Assembly (NCBI RefSeq): GCF_014841135.1
Contig: NZ_JACYTN010000013.1
Span: 56,936-120,935, forward strand
Origin: Paenibacillus arenosi
GTDB lineage: Bacteria; Bacillota; Bacilli; Paenibacillales; Paenibacillaceae
Length of the DNA: 64,000 nucleotides
Direction: 5' to 3'
Shown here: positions 43,781-52,751 of the stretch, piece after piece
How positions within the stretch are numbered: the first letter of the stretch is position 1
How the letters are laid out: the number at the start of each line of letters is the position of its first letter
Program-made: the position numbers and the translations under genes
The notes under the pieces: model-generated
Database searches by the model: none
Seen by the model: only the letters and a program-made list of their open reading frames with translations
What the model was told of the DNA's origin: nothing

Positions 43781-46642
43781 TTATTTCAAGTTTAACGCTT
43801 GTTCGATAATGTTACGCTGCTCGTAGCTGTGCACATCTGCATAGCCGCTTGCAGGGCTGGAGCGCTCGGCGCGTCCGTTGTACGTTACTTCTGCACCTTT
43901 AGGCATAATTGCGCGAAGGCGTGATTCCATAAATGTCCATGAACCCATGTTGCGAGGCTCTTCTTGTACCCACATGATCTCTTTGAGACCTTTCATACGG
44001 CCGATCACTTCAGCGATAGCTTCTGCTGGGAACGGATACAGTTGCTCGACACGGATAATGTGCAGCCAGCTCCAGTCTTTGTCTGGATGGTTATCCAGTT
44101 CTGCTTGCAACTCCAAAGTGATCTTGCCGCTGCAGAGAACAAGGCGGTTAACCTTAGCAGGCTTTTGACCTAACAATGGTTCTTCAACGATAGCTTGGAA
44201 TGAACCGTCAACAAGATCAGCAGCTGGAGAAGCACTGCGCGGGTTACGCAGCAAGCTCTTCGGCGCCATAACAACCAATGGACGTGCTAGACGCGTACCA
44301 CCGATTACTGCCTGATGGCGAAGCAAATGGTAGTACTGAGCTGCACTCGACAAGTTCGCTACCGTCCAGTTGTTGTCCGCTGACAGCTGCAAGAAGCGCT
44401 CCAAACGTGCGCTGGAATGCTCTGGCCCTTGACCTTCGTAGCCATGCGGCAGAAGCATAACCAAGTTGGAATACTGATGCCACTTCGCTTGGCCAGCAGA
44501 GATGAACTGATCGATGATGACCTGAGCCGTGTTAGCGAAGTCGCCGTACTGTCCTTCCCAAATAACAAGCGTTTCTGGCGCGAACACATTGTAGCCATAT
44601 TCGAAGCCAAGTACAGAAGCTTCGGACAATGGGCTGTTATGGATAGCGAAAGATGCTTTTGCTTCTGGCAAGTGGTGCAATGGGCAGTACGTATTGTTGT
44701 TCGTATGATCGTGCAGTACAAGATGGCGATGAGCGAACGTTCCACGCTCGGAATCTTGACCGCTAATTCGAATCGGTTGTCCTTCTGCTAGAATCGTAGC
44801 GAAAGCAAGTGCCTCTGCGTTAGCCCACTCTACTTTTTCACCTTCATCAAGTGAAGTTGCGCGGCGCTTCAAGATACGCTCAAGCTTCGGATAAGGCTTA
44901 AAGTCTTCTGGAGTTTCCAGCAATCCGTTGTTAATCGACTTCAACTGCTCCAATGTAACTGGCGCGCTCTTTGGATTAGGAATATGCGCTCTAGGAAGCT
45001 TGTCGATATGGGATTGATACTGGCCCTCAGCCGTATCGCGCATTTGATCATAAGCTTGCTGCAAGACAGCATCTACATCATCTTGCAATTGCTTGATGAT
45101 TTCGTCCGTTACGACACCTTGAGTCTTTAATTGCTCGGCATATAAATGATAAACGGTCGGGTGAGCATGCACCTTCTCGTATGTTTTTGGTTGTGTTACG
45201 GTCGGATCATCCATCTCATTGTGACCATGGCGGCGGTAGCCGATTAGGTCGATAAGGAAGTCCTTCTTAAATGTATCGCGATACTCGAACGCCATGCGTG
45301 CTGCAGCGATACAAGCTTCTGGATCATCAGCGTTCACATGAATGATTGGAATCTCATAGCCTTTCGCCAAGTCACTCGCGTACAGCGTAGAACGGGAGTC
45401 TTCACTTTCCGTTGTGAAGCCGATGCGGTTGTTGACGATAAAGTGCAACGTTCCTCCATTTTGGTAACCGCGCAGATTATTGAAGTTCAATGTTTCTGCT
45501 ACGATACCTTCGCCAGGGAATGCTGCGTCTCCGTGCATCAGAATCGCAACGGCTTTCTCTGTATCTTGTACAGGGAAACCAGCGCTGCTTCTGTCTTCCT
45601 GTGCTGCACGTGCAAAGCCTTCAACGACAGGGTCTACGAATTCAAGGTGACTCGGGTTGTTCGCCAAGTTGATCGTCGTCTTATGTTCGTTTTCTTCGAA
45701 GTCGCGATCGGCACCCAAGTGATATTTTACGTCCCCAGTCCAGCCGTAGTTGATGCCTGTAGAGCCTTCGGAAGGGAACAGATCTTTATTCGGTGAATGA
45801 TGGAACTCTGAGAAAATAGCGCCGTAAGGCTTGCCCAATACATGAGTAAGCACGTTCAGACGTCCTCGGTGAGCCATACCCATCAAAATATGTTTAGCAC
45901 CATCGCGCGCGAAGTCGCGTACAAGCTCATCAAGCATAGGTACGAGTGCATCGTTGCCTTCGATGGAGAATCGTTTTTGACCAACAAAAGTCTTATGCAA
46001 GAACTTCTCGAAATGCTCAACTTCCATCAAGCGACGAAGGAGTTGAATGCGATCTTCGTTCGACATGACAGGAGGAACTTGTTTGTGTTCTGCTTTGTCG
46101 CGAAGCCATTGCTTCTCGTTCACATCATGCACATGTCCAAAGTCGTAAGCAATCGAACGAGTGTAAGACTTCAACAAGTGCTGGATAGCATCCCATGCAG
46201 TTTTCACATCAGCAGGATGGTTATTCCATACGATGGAAGCAGGAAGAGCTTGCAGGCCTTCAACCGTTAAACCGTACGCTTCTGGAGAGAAGCGACGAGG
46301 GTCTGGTGTAGCATTGATGCCAAGTGGATCGATATTAGCTGCCAAATGACCGTACGTACGAATATGTTCTGCAAGTTTTGCTGCATTGACTGCTTGCATG
46401 AGCGCTTCTCCGCTGCTCAATGCATAATGGATTGTAGAAGCAGTGCTGTTAACGGATTGTGATGTGTATTCCTCATTAGCATAAGCAGGTGGTGGACCAT
46501 ACTGCTCAAACCATTCTTGGAATCGTGCATCAACCGCATCCGGGTTGTCTAGGTACTGCTCGTATTGCTCATGAATGTATCCAAGATTGGGACCGAAATA
46601 TCGCTCCCACGCCCCGTTCTTGTGTGACACCCCAGCCGACAT
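43781..46642 (-). CDS. odhA: 2-oxoglutarate dehydrogenase E1
   Basis: The thiamine-diphosphate-dependent E1 subunit, 953 residues, which decarboxylates 2-oxoglutarate and passes succinyl to E2. Visible motifs: YFGPNLGYIHEQYEQYL at the N-terminus, GMAHRGRLNVL, the ThDP/Mg2+ motif GDAAFPGEGIVAETLNF, IDLIGYRRHGHNEMDDPTVTQP, and SARLERFLQLSADNNW near the C-terminus. ATG 46642 (MSAGVSHKNG) is preceded by AAGGAGG with 8-nt spacing; an in-frame start 41 codons earlier would add a hydrophobic extension without a ribosome site. First gene of the odhAB operon. Confidence 0.96.
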   Translation of the reverse strand: MSAGVSHKNGAWERYFGPNLGYIHEQYEQYLDNPDAVDARFQEWFEQYGPPPAYANEEYTSQSVNSTASTIHYALSSGEALMQAVNAAKLAEHIRTYGHLAANIDPLGINATPDPRRFSPEAYGLTVEGLQALPASIVWNNHPADVKTAWDAIQHLLKSYTRSIAYDFGHVHDVNEKQWLRDKAEHKQVPPVMSNEDRIQLLRRLMEVEHFEKFLHKTFVGQKRFSIEGNDALVPMLDELVRDFARDGAKHILMGMAHRGRLNVLTHVLGKPYGAIFSEFHHSPNKDLFPSEGSTGINYGWTGDVKYHLGADRDFEENEHKTTINLANNPSHLEFVDPVVEGFARAAQEDRSSAGFPVQDTEKAVAILMHGDAAFPGEGIVAETLNFNNLRGYQNGGTLHFIVNNRIGFTTESEDSRSTLYASDLAKGYEIPIIHVNADDPEACIAAARMAFEYRDTFKKDFLIDLIGYRRHGHNEMDDPTVTQPKTYEKVHAHPTVYHLYAEQLKTQGVVTDEIIKQLQDDVDAVLQQAYDQMRDTAEGQYQSHIDKLPRAHIPNPKSAPVTLEQLKSINNGLLETPEDFKPYPKLERILKRRATSLDEGEKVEWANAEALAFATILAEGQPIRISGQDSERGTFAHRHLVLHDHTNNNTYCPLHHLPEAKASFAIHNSPLSEASVLGFEYGYNVFAPETLVIWEGQYGDFANTAQVIIDQFISAGQAKWHQYSNLVMLLPHGYEGQGPEHSSARLERFLQLSADNNWTVANLSSAAQYYHLLRHQAVIGGTRLARPLVVMAPKSLLRNPRSASPAADLVDGSFQAIVEEPLLGQKPAKVNRLVLCSGKITLELQAELDNHPDKDWSWLHIIRVEQLYPFPAEAIAEVIGRMKGLKEIMWVQEEPRNMGSWTFMESRLRAIMPKGAEVTYNGRAERSSPASGYADVHSYEQRNIIEQALNLK

Positions 46643-47080
46643 GGATAGGACCTCCTTAATGTTCTCGTACAGGTTGTTGGTGTAGTAGTTTTTTAATCTT
46701 AATAATAAGCCAATAAATGCGCTTTCAATAGAGAATACTGGAAACGTCTTCATTATACTAAACAATTGACGGATTGAATAATAAAGAGCATTAAATTTTA
46801 GATACAGATTAAAGATGATAATTATATCAATAAGAGATAGATGGCTCTATAGCAAGGGAAAACGCTGATTTTATGCGTTTATTTGGATGGTAGTAAGATC
46901 ATAGGATGTGCTGTAGAGAGAGTTGAATGCGCAATTGGGAAGGGAAATATATTTTCGAAAAATAAAATCCTATAATTGTGTTTCAGAAAACAACATGCCG
47001 CTACACCTTGTTAGGGGGTAGCGGCATGAATGATATGCGTCTCGCCATAGAAGTTTTCCATACGACGAGCATTGTATTGT
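46643..47080. other. Intergenic region, odhA leader and MFS terminator
   Basis: About 440 bp. The part near odhA is very AT-rich and presumably holds its promoter. At 46995-47027 ATGCCGCTAC and GTAGCGGCAT form a stem followed on the minus strand by GTTGTTTTC, a terminator for the DHA2 pump gene that ends at 47081. No gene seen. Confidence 0.72.
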
Positions 47081-48589
47081 TTATGCTGATGTAGGTGAAT
47101 CTGCTTCCTGCTCAAATGACTTTTGTTTACGTGAAGGTAACCCCCACGATAGTGCTACCATACTGAAAGCAACGACAATTAAGATGATGAATATCACGTG
47201 AATGCTGCTTGCAAGACTATCTCGCAAGACGGAAATGACAGACTCACTCAGAGACATACTATCTTGTGAAGGCTGAATCATCGTGTTCAGCATTGCAGGT
47301 GTGATATCGCCCGCATTGTCTGGGTGGCTACCAATCGTCTGCGCGGTTTGAACATTGAAATAACTGCCGATAAGCGACACACCAATCGTTTGCCCAATAT
47401 TACGGAACAGCACGTTCGTTCCAACTGAAGTTCCGATCATATCTGGGCTTATCGCAGATTGTACGACAACGGTATGCAGCGTGACGGAAATTCCGAAGCC
47501 GATTCCGATAAAGGCTGTTATAACATACAGCCACCAATGGTTGCTGTCTACTTGCATAAAGAGCAAGGCAAGGGCACTCAAAAATAAGAAGAGGCCTCCA
47601 ATAATGGAAGAGGTGCGCATGCCTCGGTTGATCATTAGTTTTCCACATAGGAAGGCACCGAATGTCCAAGTGATAGACATAGGTGCAAGCGCTAAGCCAG
47701 ATAGTGTTGCATTAGAGCCAGCTACTCCTTGCATCCATAGCGGAACGTAAACGACGATGCCGATTAGCAACACATGAATAATGAAAGAAAGTACATTTGT
47801 TACGGCCACAGCCCGATTACGGAATAGCTGCAAAGGCATGATCGGATCTTTCACTGTTGCTTCAATACGGATAAAGGCAATAATAAACACGATAAATACA
47901 GCGAATAGAGCTAATACGCTGATAGAGAGCCATTCTCCTGTTTCGCTGCCAACATGAACGCCGTATAACAAAGCAGTAACGGCAATTGTGAAGGTGATCG
48001 CGCCGGCGAAATCGAGCGGCTGCTTGTTCGTGCGTTTTTCTTCTTTTAAATAAATGGCAACGAGTATCATTGCTACTACACCAAATGGGATGTTCATAAA
48101 GAAGATCCAGTGCCATGAAATTTGGTCGACCATAAAGCCACCTACGAGTGGTCCAGCAATTCCTGCTGTTCCCCATACGGCACCGATATAGCCGAGAATT
48201 TTGGCACGCTGCTCATAGGGATATAGGTCAGCGATAATCGTATTGGTGACGGGGAGGATGGCCCCTGCTCCAAGTCCCTGAATGACGCGGAACCAGATCA
48301 ACTGCTCCATCGTTTGCGCGAAGCCGCATAAGGTAGAGCCAATAAGAAAGAGAGCAATACCTGTAAGGAAAATAGCTTTGCGGCCCCAAATATCAGACAG
48401 CTTTCCGTATATAGGTACGGATACGGAAGAGACTAGCAAGTAGGCAGTAAATACCCAACTCATCATATGGAAGCCTTGCAAGTCGCCTGCAATTTTGGGC
48501 ATGGCTGTACTGACGATGGTGCCCTCAATTGCCGCTAAGAATGTGGCTACCATGAGGGAGGCCATTATCATTGTGCGATTCATGTTCAA
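47081..48589 (-). CDS. MFS drug efflux pump, DHA2 family (14 TM, EmrB/QacA type)
   Basis: A 502-residue transporter. N-terminal MVATFLAAIEGTIVSTAMPKIAGDL (motif D1), GKLSDIWGRKAIFL (motif A) and GLGAGAILPVTNTIIADLYP (motif C-like region) identify the DHA2 subfamily of proton-coupled exporters. The TTG at 48589 is the likely start, 7 nt from AAAGGA; the ATG at 48583 is 13 nt away and less favoured. TetR is encoded 1.4 kb away in the same orientation and may regulate it, but a repeat-rich spacer lies between. Substrates: lipophilic cations or antibiotics are usual; unknown here. Confidence 0.9.
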   Translation of the reverse strand: MNMNRTMIMASLMVATFLAAIEGTIVSTAMPKIAGDLQGFHMMSWVFTAYLLVSSVSVPIYGKLSDIWGRKAIFLTGIALFLIGSTLCGFAQTMEQLIWFRVIQGLGAGAILPVTNTIIADLYPYEQRAKILGYIGAVWGTAGIAGPLVGGFMVDQISWHWIFFMNIPFGVVAMILVAIYLKEEKRTNKQPLDFAGAITFTIAVTALLYGVHVGSETGEWLSISVLALFAVFIVFIIAFIRIEATVKDPIMPLQLFRNRAVAVTNVLSFIIHVLLIGIVVYVPLWMQGVAGSNATLSGLALAPMSITWTFGAFLCGKLMINRGMRTSSIIGGLFLFLSALALLFMQVDSNHWWLYVITAFIGIGFGISVTLHTVVVQSAISPDMIGTSVGTNVLFRNIGQTIGVSLIGSYFNVQTAQTIGSHPDNAGDITPAMLNTMIQPSQDSMSLSESVISVLRDSLASSIHVIFIILIVVAFSMVALSWGLPSRKQKSFEQEADSPTSA

Positions 48590-48686
48590 GATTCAATCCT
48601 TTCTATTATTTATCCGTGGACGATAGGGAGTAGCTGTGGAGCAGTGTGAGTAGGATGAACATTTGAACAGCTGAACAGCTAAATAG

Positions 48687-48803
48687 CATACACAGCATAA
48701 TCAGAATGAACAGTATATAGAGCGCAATCAGCGTACAAAGTATAATCTGAATGAACAGTATACAGAGCGTAATCAGCATGCAAAGTATAAACAGCATCAA
48801 CAG
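48687..48803. repeat. 9-bp tandem array with 45-bp higher-order unit
   Basis: Exactly 13 consecutive 9-mers (for example CATAATCAG, AATGAACAG, TATACAGAG, CGTAATCAG, CATGCAAAG). Five-unit blocks recur with 45-bp spacing (48696 and 48741). Flanked by weaker units from 48662. Same unit length as, but a different sequence from, the array at 29812-30029. Non-coding. Confidence 0.88.
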
Positions 48804-49017
48804 CATGAACTATGAAGAAGTATACTCTACTGCTCATACAGCTATTTTGATATCGATAACACGGAACAATTCTTGAAAAAGAAAGCAGTAGAGTTAGTGA
48901 AATTAATCAGCTCTAGGCTATAGTTGCTTAATTTGAATTAGGCTGATACCAACAATCATACAACTCATACTAACGGACAAATCAGCCTGCCGTGGAAAGC
49001 GCTTCATGAAGATTGAC

Positions 49018-49194
49018 GACAAAAATGCAGTTATTTTACCTGTAAATGAGCTTATTTGGATGGTTATTGGACAAAAATGCATTTATTTTTGCTTATTTGT
49101 CCATTTAGATGACTAATTGAGAAAAATAGATGCACATTTGTCCATATTTACGGTTAAATGACGTTTTCCGCTTAAAATAACTGCACTTTTGTCC
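49018..49194 (-). repeat. Dispersed palindromic element, family A, copy 2
   Basis: Homologue of 30051-30228 in the opposite orientation. Motif copies: GACAAAAATGCAGTTATTTT at 49018, GGACAAAAATGCATTTATTT at 49069, and inverted forms at 49122-49143 and 49174-49194. The internal segment TTTACGGTTAAATGACG...CTTAAAATAACTGC matches the reverse complement of the copy-1 segment AAGTGGAAAACGC...TTTTACGG. No coding capacity. Confidence 0.85.
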
Positions 49195-49259
49195 AAAGTA
49201 TGATTGTTGTTGCACATGCCATTAACTCATGCTATATGCGCATAGTCATGCGCCTATTC

Positions 49260-49337
49260 TACATGCTCGCGAAAGGCGCACGTGTTATGAACGCATATTA
49301 CATATTCGCGATAGGCATGTATGTCATGCATGTATGC
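49260..49337. repeat. Imperfect 39-bp tandem duplication
   Basis: TACATGCTCGCGAAAGGC... and TACATATTCGCGATAGGC... repeat with a 39-bp period and about 13 mismatches. Non-coding. Confidence 0.65.
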
Positions 49338-49970
49338 GCTATGCAACGTATGACGGCAATCACGTGAATGGTTGCGTGAGTCCAACATATAATGCGGATC
49401 TACGCTGCCTTCATATCTACCTTTTTTATTGTAATTACCTTGTAAAAGTTGTTGAATAGGCAAACATAATTTTGAGAAATTAAATGGTCACTTCTTTCTG
49501 GTATGCCTAAACATTCAATTCCCAGAAGGGACTGATAATAGCGAAATAGACTCGGTTACATTAGGCTAACCTTGGCTAGTCTCGATTAGAGTTAGATGCA
49601 GATGCAGTTCTATTATCAATCTATACCAGCCTATTTTGTAATGAAGCAGCACTACCTAATTATTAAGGGGTAATATGTAACTGTCAACATGGTTTTATGT
49701 GTAGTTGTAAGATTTTGGTGATGTGTTTTTTTGTGTTGTGCACTTTGAACTATGAACTGTGTACTGTGTGTAAAGGCAAGTGTACGGTAGGGATCGGAAT
49801 GGAAAAGGTGAGGATAGACTTTTTAGATGAACAGCAAGTTCAATGATATGTTGAACAGCATGCTGAATAGGATGGCTGAATAACGGCCTCTATTATCGCT
49901 CTAATAGAATGATACCCTAGTAGAATAATAGAGGCCGCATAGAAGAGGCCATCCAGAACGAGGTGCTATA
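49338..49970. other. Intergenic region with tetR terminator
   Basis: About 630 bp of AT-rich DNA with no supported gene. At 49885-49936 GGCCTCTATTAT and ATAATAGAGGCC form a 12-bp stem with a 28-nt loop, probably terminating the minus-strand tetR gene. Confidence 0.68.
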
Positions 49971-50585
49971 TTATAAGGTTGTGCGTAATGGAGGATGCAG
50001 CCTTATCAGCCATTCGAGCGACTGGAATACATGTTGTAGGTGATCGCCATCTTGATACACTTCTGATAGGAATAGGCTGCCCTCAAAAATCGACAGAACA
50101 AGTGCTGCTGTTTGCGGAACAGGGAGCGATACATGCAGTTGACCGTTTGTAATTCCTTCTTCGAGCAACTGCTCGAGGTACTGCTGATGTCGACGGAAGA
50201 ATTGATCGATCCGTTCACGAACTGCCGGCACTTCGCGCGAGGTTTGCGCAAATAATGTCAGGAACGTACCGCCTACGCGGCAATCTTGTTGATAGGGATC
50301 ATACGCGATGAGCCGCAGCAGAAACTCTATTCTTGTAATAACCTCTACATGCTGTTGAGATCTGATTAGTGCGGAGCGTGCATCGTAATAAGCTACCGCA
50401 TCATCGACGATCTCCAGCAGTATCGCCTCTTTACTTGCGAAATGATAATAAATGTTCGTTTTGGATACTTTACTGATTGCGACGATGTCATCCATACTAG
50501 TGGAATGATAGCCTGCTTTGAGAAATAGTTCAGCCGCAACTCGGAGTACGATATCCCGATTCGATGATTTTCTTTTCTTCATCAA
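49971..50585 (-). CDS. TetR-family transcriptional regulator
   Basis: A 204-residue regulator. The N-terminal HTH is clear (AAELFLKAGYHSTSMDDIVAISKVSKTNIYYHFASKEAILLEI); the C-terminal ligand domain is of the general TetR_C type and not informative. It points away from the thiamine-binding gene and toward the repeat-rich spacer and the DHA2 pump. Efflux-pump control is the likeliest job, by family habit; its operator is not identified. Confidence 0.88.
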   Translation of the reverse strand: MMKKRKSSNRDIVLRVAAELFLKAGYHSTSMDDIVAISKVSKTNIYYHFASKEAILLEIVDDAVAYYDARSALIRSQQHVEVITRIEFLLRLIAYDPYQQDCRVGGTFLTLFAQTSREVPAVRERIDQFFRRHQQYLEQLLEEGITNGQLHVSLPVPQTAALVLSIFEGSLFLSEVYQDGDHLQHVFQSLEWLIRLHPPLRTTL

Positions 50586-50799
50586 ATACCTGCAGGAGAT
50601 TCCTGCTTCTCCTTTCTGGTCTTACGTAAGTCTTTCCGTACTCGTATGTAGGTTAATCTAGACACTGGTAATGTAAGGGAGTTAAGGGTGTTTTGTCAAT
50701 ATTTAGCGGGATAAGTAAATGGTGATGACATGATGTAGGCTCCCTCGTTTATATTACGAATAACTTCATATAATCGTTACATATTGGAGGATGAAAATT

Positions 50800-51117
50800 A
50801 TGGCTATTGCTGAAGTGACGATAATTCCTATTGGCACAGCAACAACAAGCTTGAGTCACTATGTCGCACATATGCAGCGTGTGCTGGCTCAACAGGAGGG
50901 AATAAGTTACGAATTAACTTCGATGAGCACAATTATTGAAGGACCTCTTGCGCGTGTATTAGAGGTCATTCATGTGCTGCATGAATCGACGTTCGAAGCG
51001 GGAGCAGCTAGAGTGTCTACGAGCATCAAGATCGATGATCGACGTGATCGCGAAGCATCATCTCAACAGAAGCTTCAATCTGTGCAAGCGAAGTTGTCGC
51101 AATCCATCGATAATTAA
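50800..51117 (+). CDS. MTH1187/YqgV-family thiamine-binding protein
   Basis: A 105-residue ferredoxin-like-fold protein of the family once called DUF77, members of which bind thiamine (MAIAEVTIIPIGTATTSLSHYV, then YELTSMSTIIEGPLARVLEVIHVLHES). ATG 50800 is preferred because GGAGG ends 9 nt upstream; ATG 50791 overlaps the ribosome site. A Ser/Gln/Lys-rich tail of about 20 residues follows the domain. Single gene before a good terminator. Confidence 0.85.
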   Translation: MAIAEVTIIPIGTATTSLSHYVAHMQRVLAQQEGISYELTSMSTIIEGPLARVLEVIHVLHESTFEAGAARVSTSIKIDDRRDREASSQQKLQSVQAKLSQSIDN

Positions 51118-51230
51118 TTGAGCGAATTTCAGTGGTATCCCTGTTGTGCCTATTCAGCAGATGCAACGAGAACAACGAAGACGACGTAAAAAACGTAACA
51201 AATGTATCTAATTTAACGAGCATTTCAAGC

Positions 51231-51286
51231 ACCTTTCCTTTGCTGTCTCCGCTTATGGAGCAGCGTGAATAGAAAGGTGTTTTTTG
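51231..51286 (+). terminator. Rho-independent terminator
   Basis: CACCTTTC / GAAAGGTG with an inner stem (GCTG...CAGC) and TTTTTT at 51281-51286, about 115 bp after the thiamine-binding gene. Confidence 0.85.
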
Positions 51287-51430
51287 CACATATTTTAAAA
51301 AGAAGTGAAATGTAAATTGTTACAAGCATATTTGATATATTCACCAGTTGTGCAGTGTGATAGAATATCTTTTGGTGTTTTTTTCGGAGTATATAAATAG
51401 ATAAACAAATGGATAGGGGTATTATCGAAA

Positions 51431-52042
51431 ATGCAGACAGAGCAAAAAGTAAAAATTACGACGGCAGATCCAAGTGCTATCGGCTTGTTCGGCTTGGCAA
51501 TCGTTACACTCGTTGCTTCTTCACAGAAGCTCGGATGGACAGAAGGGACTTCGCTTATCATTCCATGGGCAATCTTCTTGGGTGCATTTGCACAGTTGTT
51601 CGCATGTATTCACGATGCTAAAAAGAACAACACGTTTGGTACGACTGCTTTTGGTGCTTATGCGTTCTTCTGGCTTGGGGTATCGATGACATGGATGATC
51701 CAACATGGTATGTTCGGTGAGTCTATGGCACAAGCGGCTGATACGCATCAGCTTGGTATGGCATTCGTTGGTTATTTGATCTTTACGATCTTCATGACAA
51801 TTGGCGCTATGGAAACACATAAAGTGTTGTTCTTTATTTTCGTGCTAATTGACTTCTTGTTCATTGGTCTTTCCCTTGATGCATTTGGCATCATGACGCC
51901 ATTCTCGCATACGCTTGCGGCTGTATCCGAGTTGTTGATCGCATTGCTCAGCTTCTACGGTTCTGCGGCAGCAGTATTGAATACACACTTTGGCCGTATA
52001 TTCTTGCCAGTCGGTAAGCCGTTCGGTATTTTCAAAAAATAA
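51431..52042 (+). CDS. GPR1/FUN34/YaaH (SatP)-family acetate transporter
   Basis: A 203-residue, six-TM protein. The family signature (NPxGLxG) appears as DPSAIGLFGLA; FSHTLAAVSELLIALLSFYGSAAAVLN is the conserved C-terminal helix region. Members move acetate or succinate with protons, or as channels. It has its own terminator at 52056-52095. The neighbouring genes (thiamine-binding protein, HxlR) suggest no pathway beyond central carbon. Confidence 0.88.
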   Translation: MQTEQKVKITTADPSAIGLFGLAIVTLVASSQKLGWTEGTSLIIPWAIFLGAFAQLFACIHDAKKNNTFGTTAFGAYAFFWLGVSMTWMIQHGMFGESMAQAADTHQLGMAFVGYLIFTIFMTIGAMETHKVLFFIFVLIDFLFIGLSLDAFGIMTPFSHTLAAVSELLIALLSFYGSAAAVLNTHFGRIFLPVGKPFGIFKK

Positions 52043-52055
52043 GTTTGATATGAAT

Positions 52056-52095
52056 AAAGGCGTTCCTTGCTGCTTGCTGCAGAGGGAACGCCTTT
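52056..52095 (+). terminator. Rho-independent terminator
   Basis: AAAGGCGTTCC / GGAACGCCTTT followed by further T residues, 13 bp after the acetate transporter stop. Confidence 0.9.
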
Positions 52096-52158
52096 TTCGT
52101 ATGTGTTGGTAGTTGTGGTTGGTTGTTAGATGGTTGCAATGATGTGTGGTAGAAAGGC

Positions 52159-52488
52159 TTATAGCCACTTTTTTGCCCATTGTTCTACTGGTATAAGCGC
52201 CTTTCCCAATTCCGTTCCTTTGATCGTCAGTGAATATTCGGTACGGATCGGTCGGGTAGGAATGACGTTCCGATTAATAATGCCGCAGTCTTCTAGCTCC
52301 TTGATGCGTTCATTTAGTACGCGCTTGCTGAGGTCAGGAATGTAGGCGTGAATCTCGCTGAATCGTTTAGGTCCATCCAGAAGCGTATGAATAATTAACC
52401 CAATCCACTTCTTGCCGATTAGCTGATACGAGTATTCAATCTTGTCACATAAAGGGCAATCTTCTTTTCTCTTTTTTTCCTCATCCAT
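52159..52488 (-). CDS. HxlR-family transcriptional regulator
   Basis: A 109-residue winged-helix protein (LIGKKWIGLIIHTLLDGPKRFSEIHAYIPDLSKRVLNERIKELEDCGII). CPLC near residue 11-14 places Cys where redox-sensing HxlR proteins (YodB, HypR) carry theirs, so thiol or electrophile sensing is plausible. It is divergent from zwf across about 260 bp; control of zwf, whose product makes NADPH, would fit but is unproven. Confidence 0.85.
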   Translation of the reverse strand: MDEEKKRKEDCPLCDKIEYSYQLIGKKWIGLIIHTLLDGPKRFSEIHAYIPDLSKRVLNERIKELEDCGIINRNVIPTRPIRTEYSLTIKGTELGKALIPVEQWAKKWL

Positions 52489-52628
52489 TTCTAAACTCCT
52501 CCTTCATCTAGTTATTAATAGTAATCAGGTTATCTGTATTTATGATTTGTAAATTTAGCATACTTTATCACAGAAAACGCTAACAAGAAAGAGAAAGTTC
52601 TAACGTTCACATTTTGGACAAATAAGGG

Positions 52629-52657
52629 TTGACGGATGACTTTAAGAGGAGTATTAT
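52629..52657 (+). promoter_or_regulatory. Probable zwf promoter
   Basis: TTGACG, a 17-bp spacer and TATTAT, about 95 bp upstream of the zwf start. Confidence 0.7.
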
Positions 52658-52751
52658 GATCTCGTAAAGTAAATAGGTTATAAAAAGTAACTAACATCAT
52701 AAATATAAACCAGTTAATGTAAGGTTGTTCGCATATAAGGAGGAGAAAGAG

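Noticed and set aside
47400..47750. Overlapping frames opposite the DHA2 pump
   Set aside because: Shadow frames of a TM-rich gene with no start signals.
48606..48806. 66-codon minus-strand frame of Leu/Ile/Cys repeats
   Set aside because: Product of the 9-bp array; no ribosome site or homology.
50586..50790. TPP riboswitch upstream of the thiamine-binding gene
   Set aside because: No THI-box core or typical helices could be found by eye.
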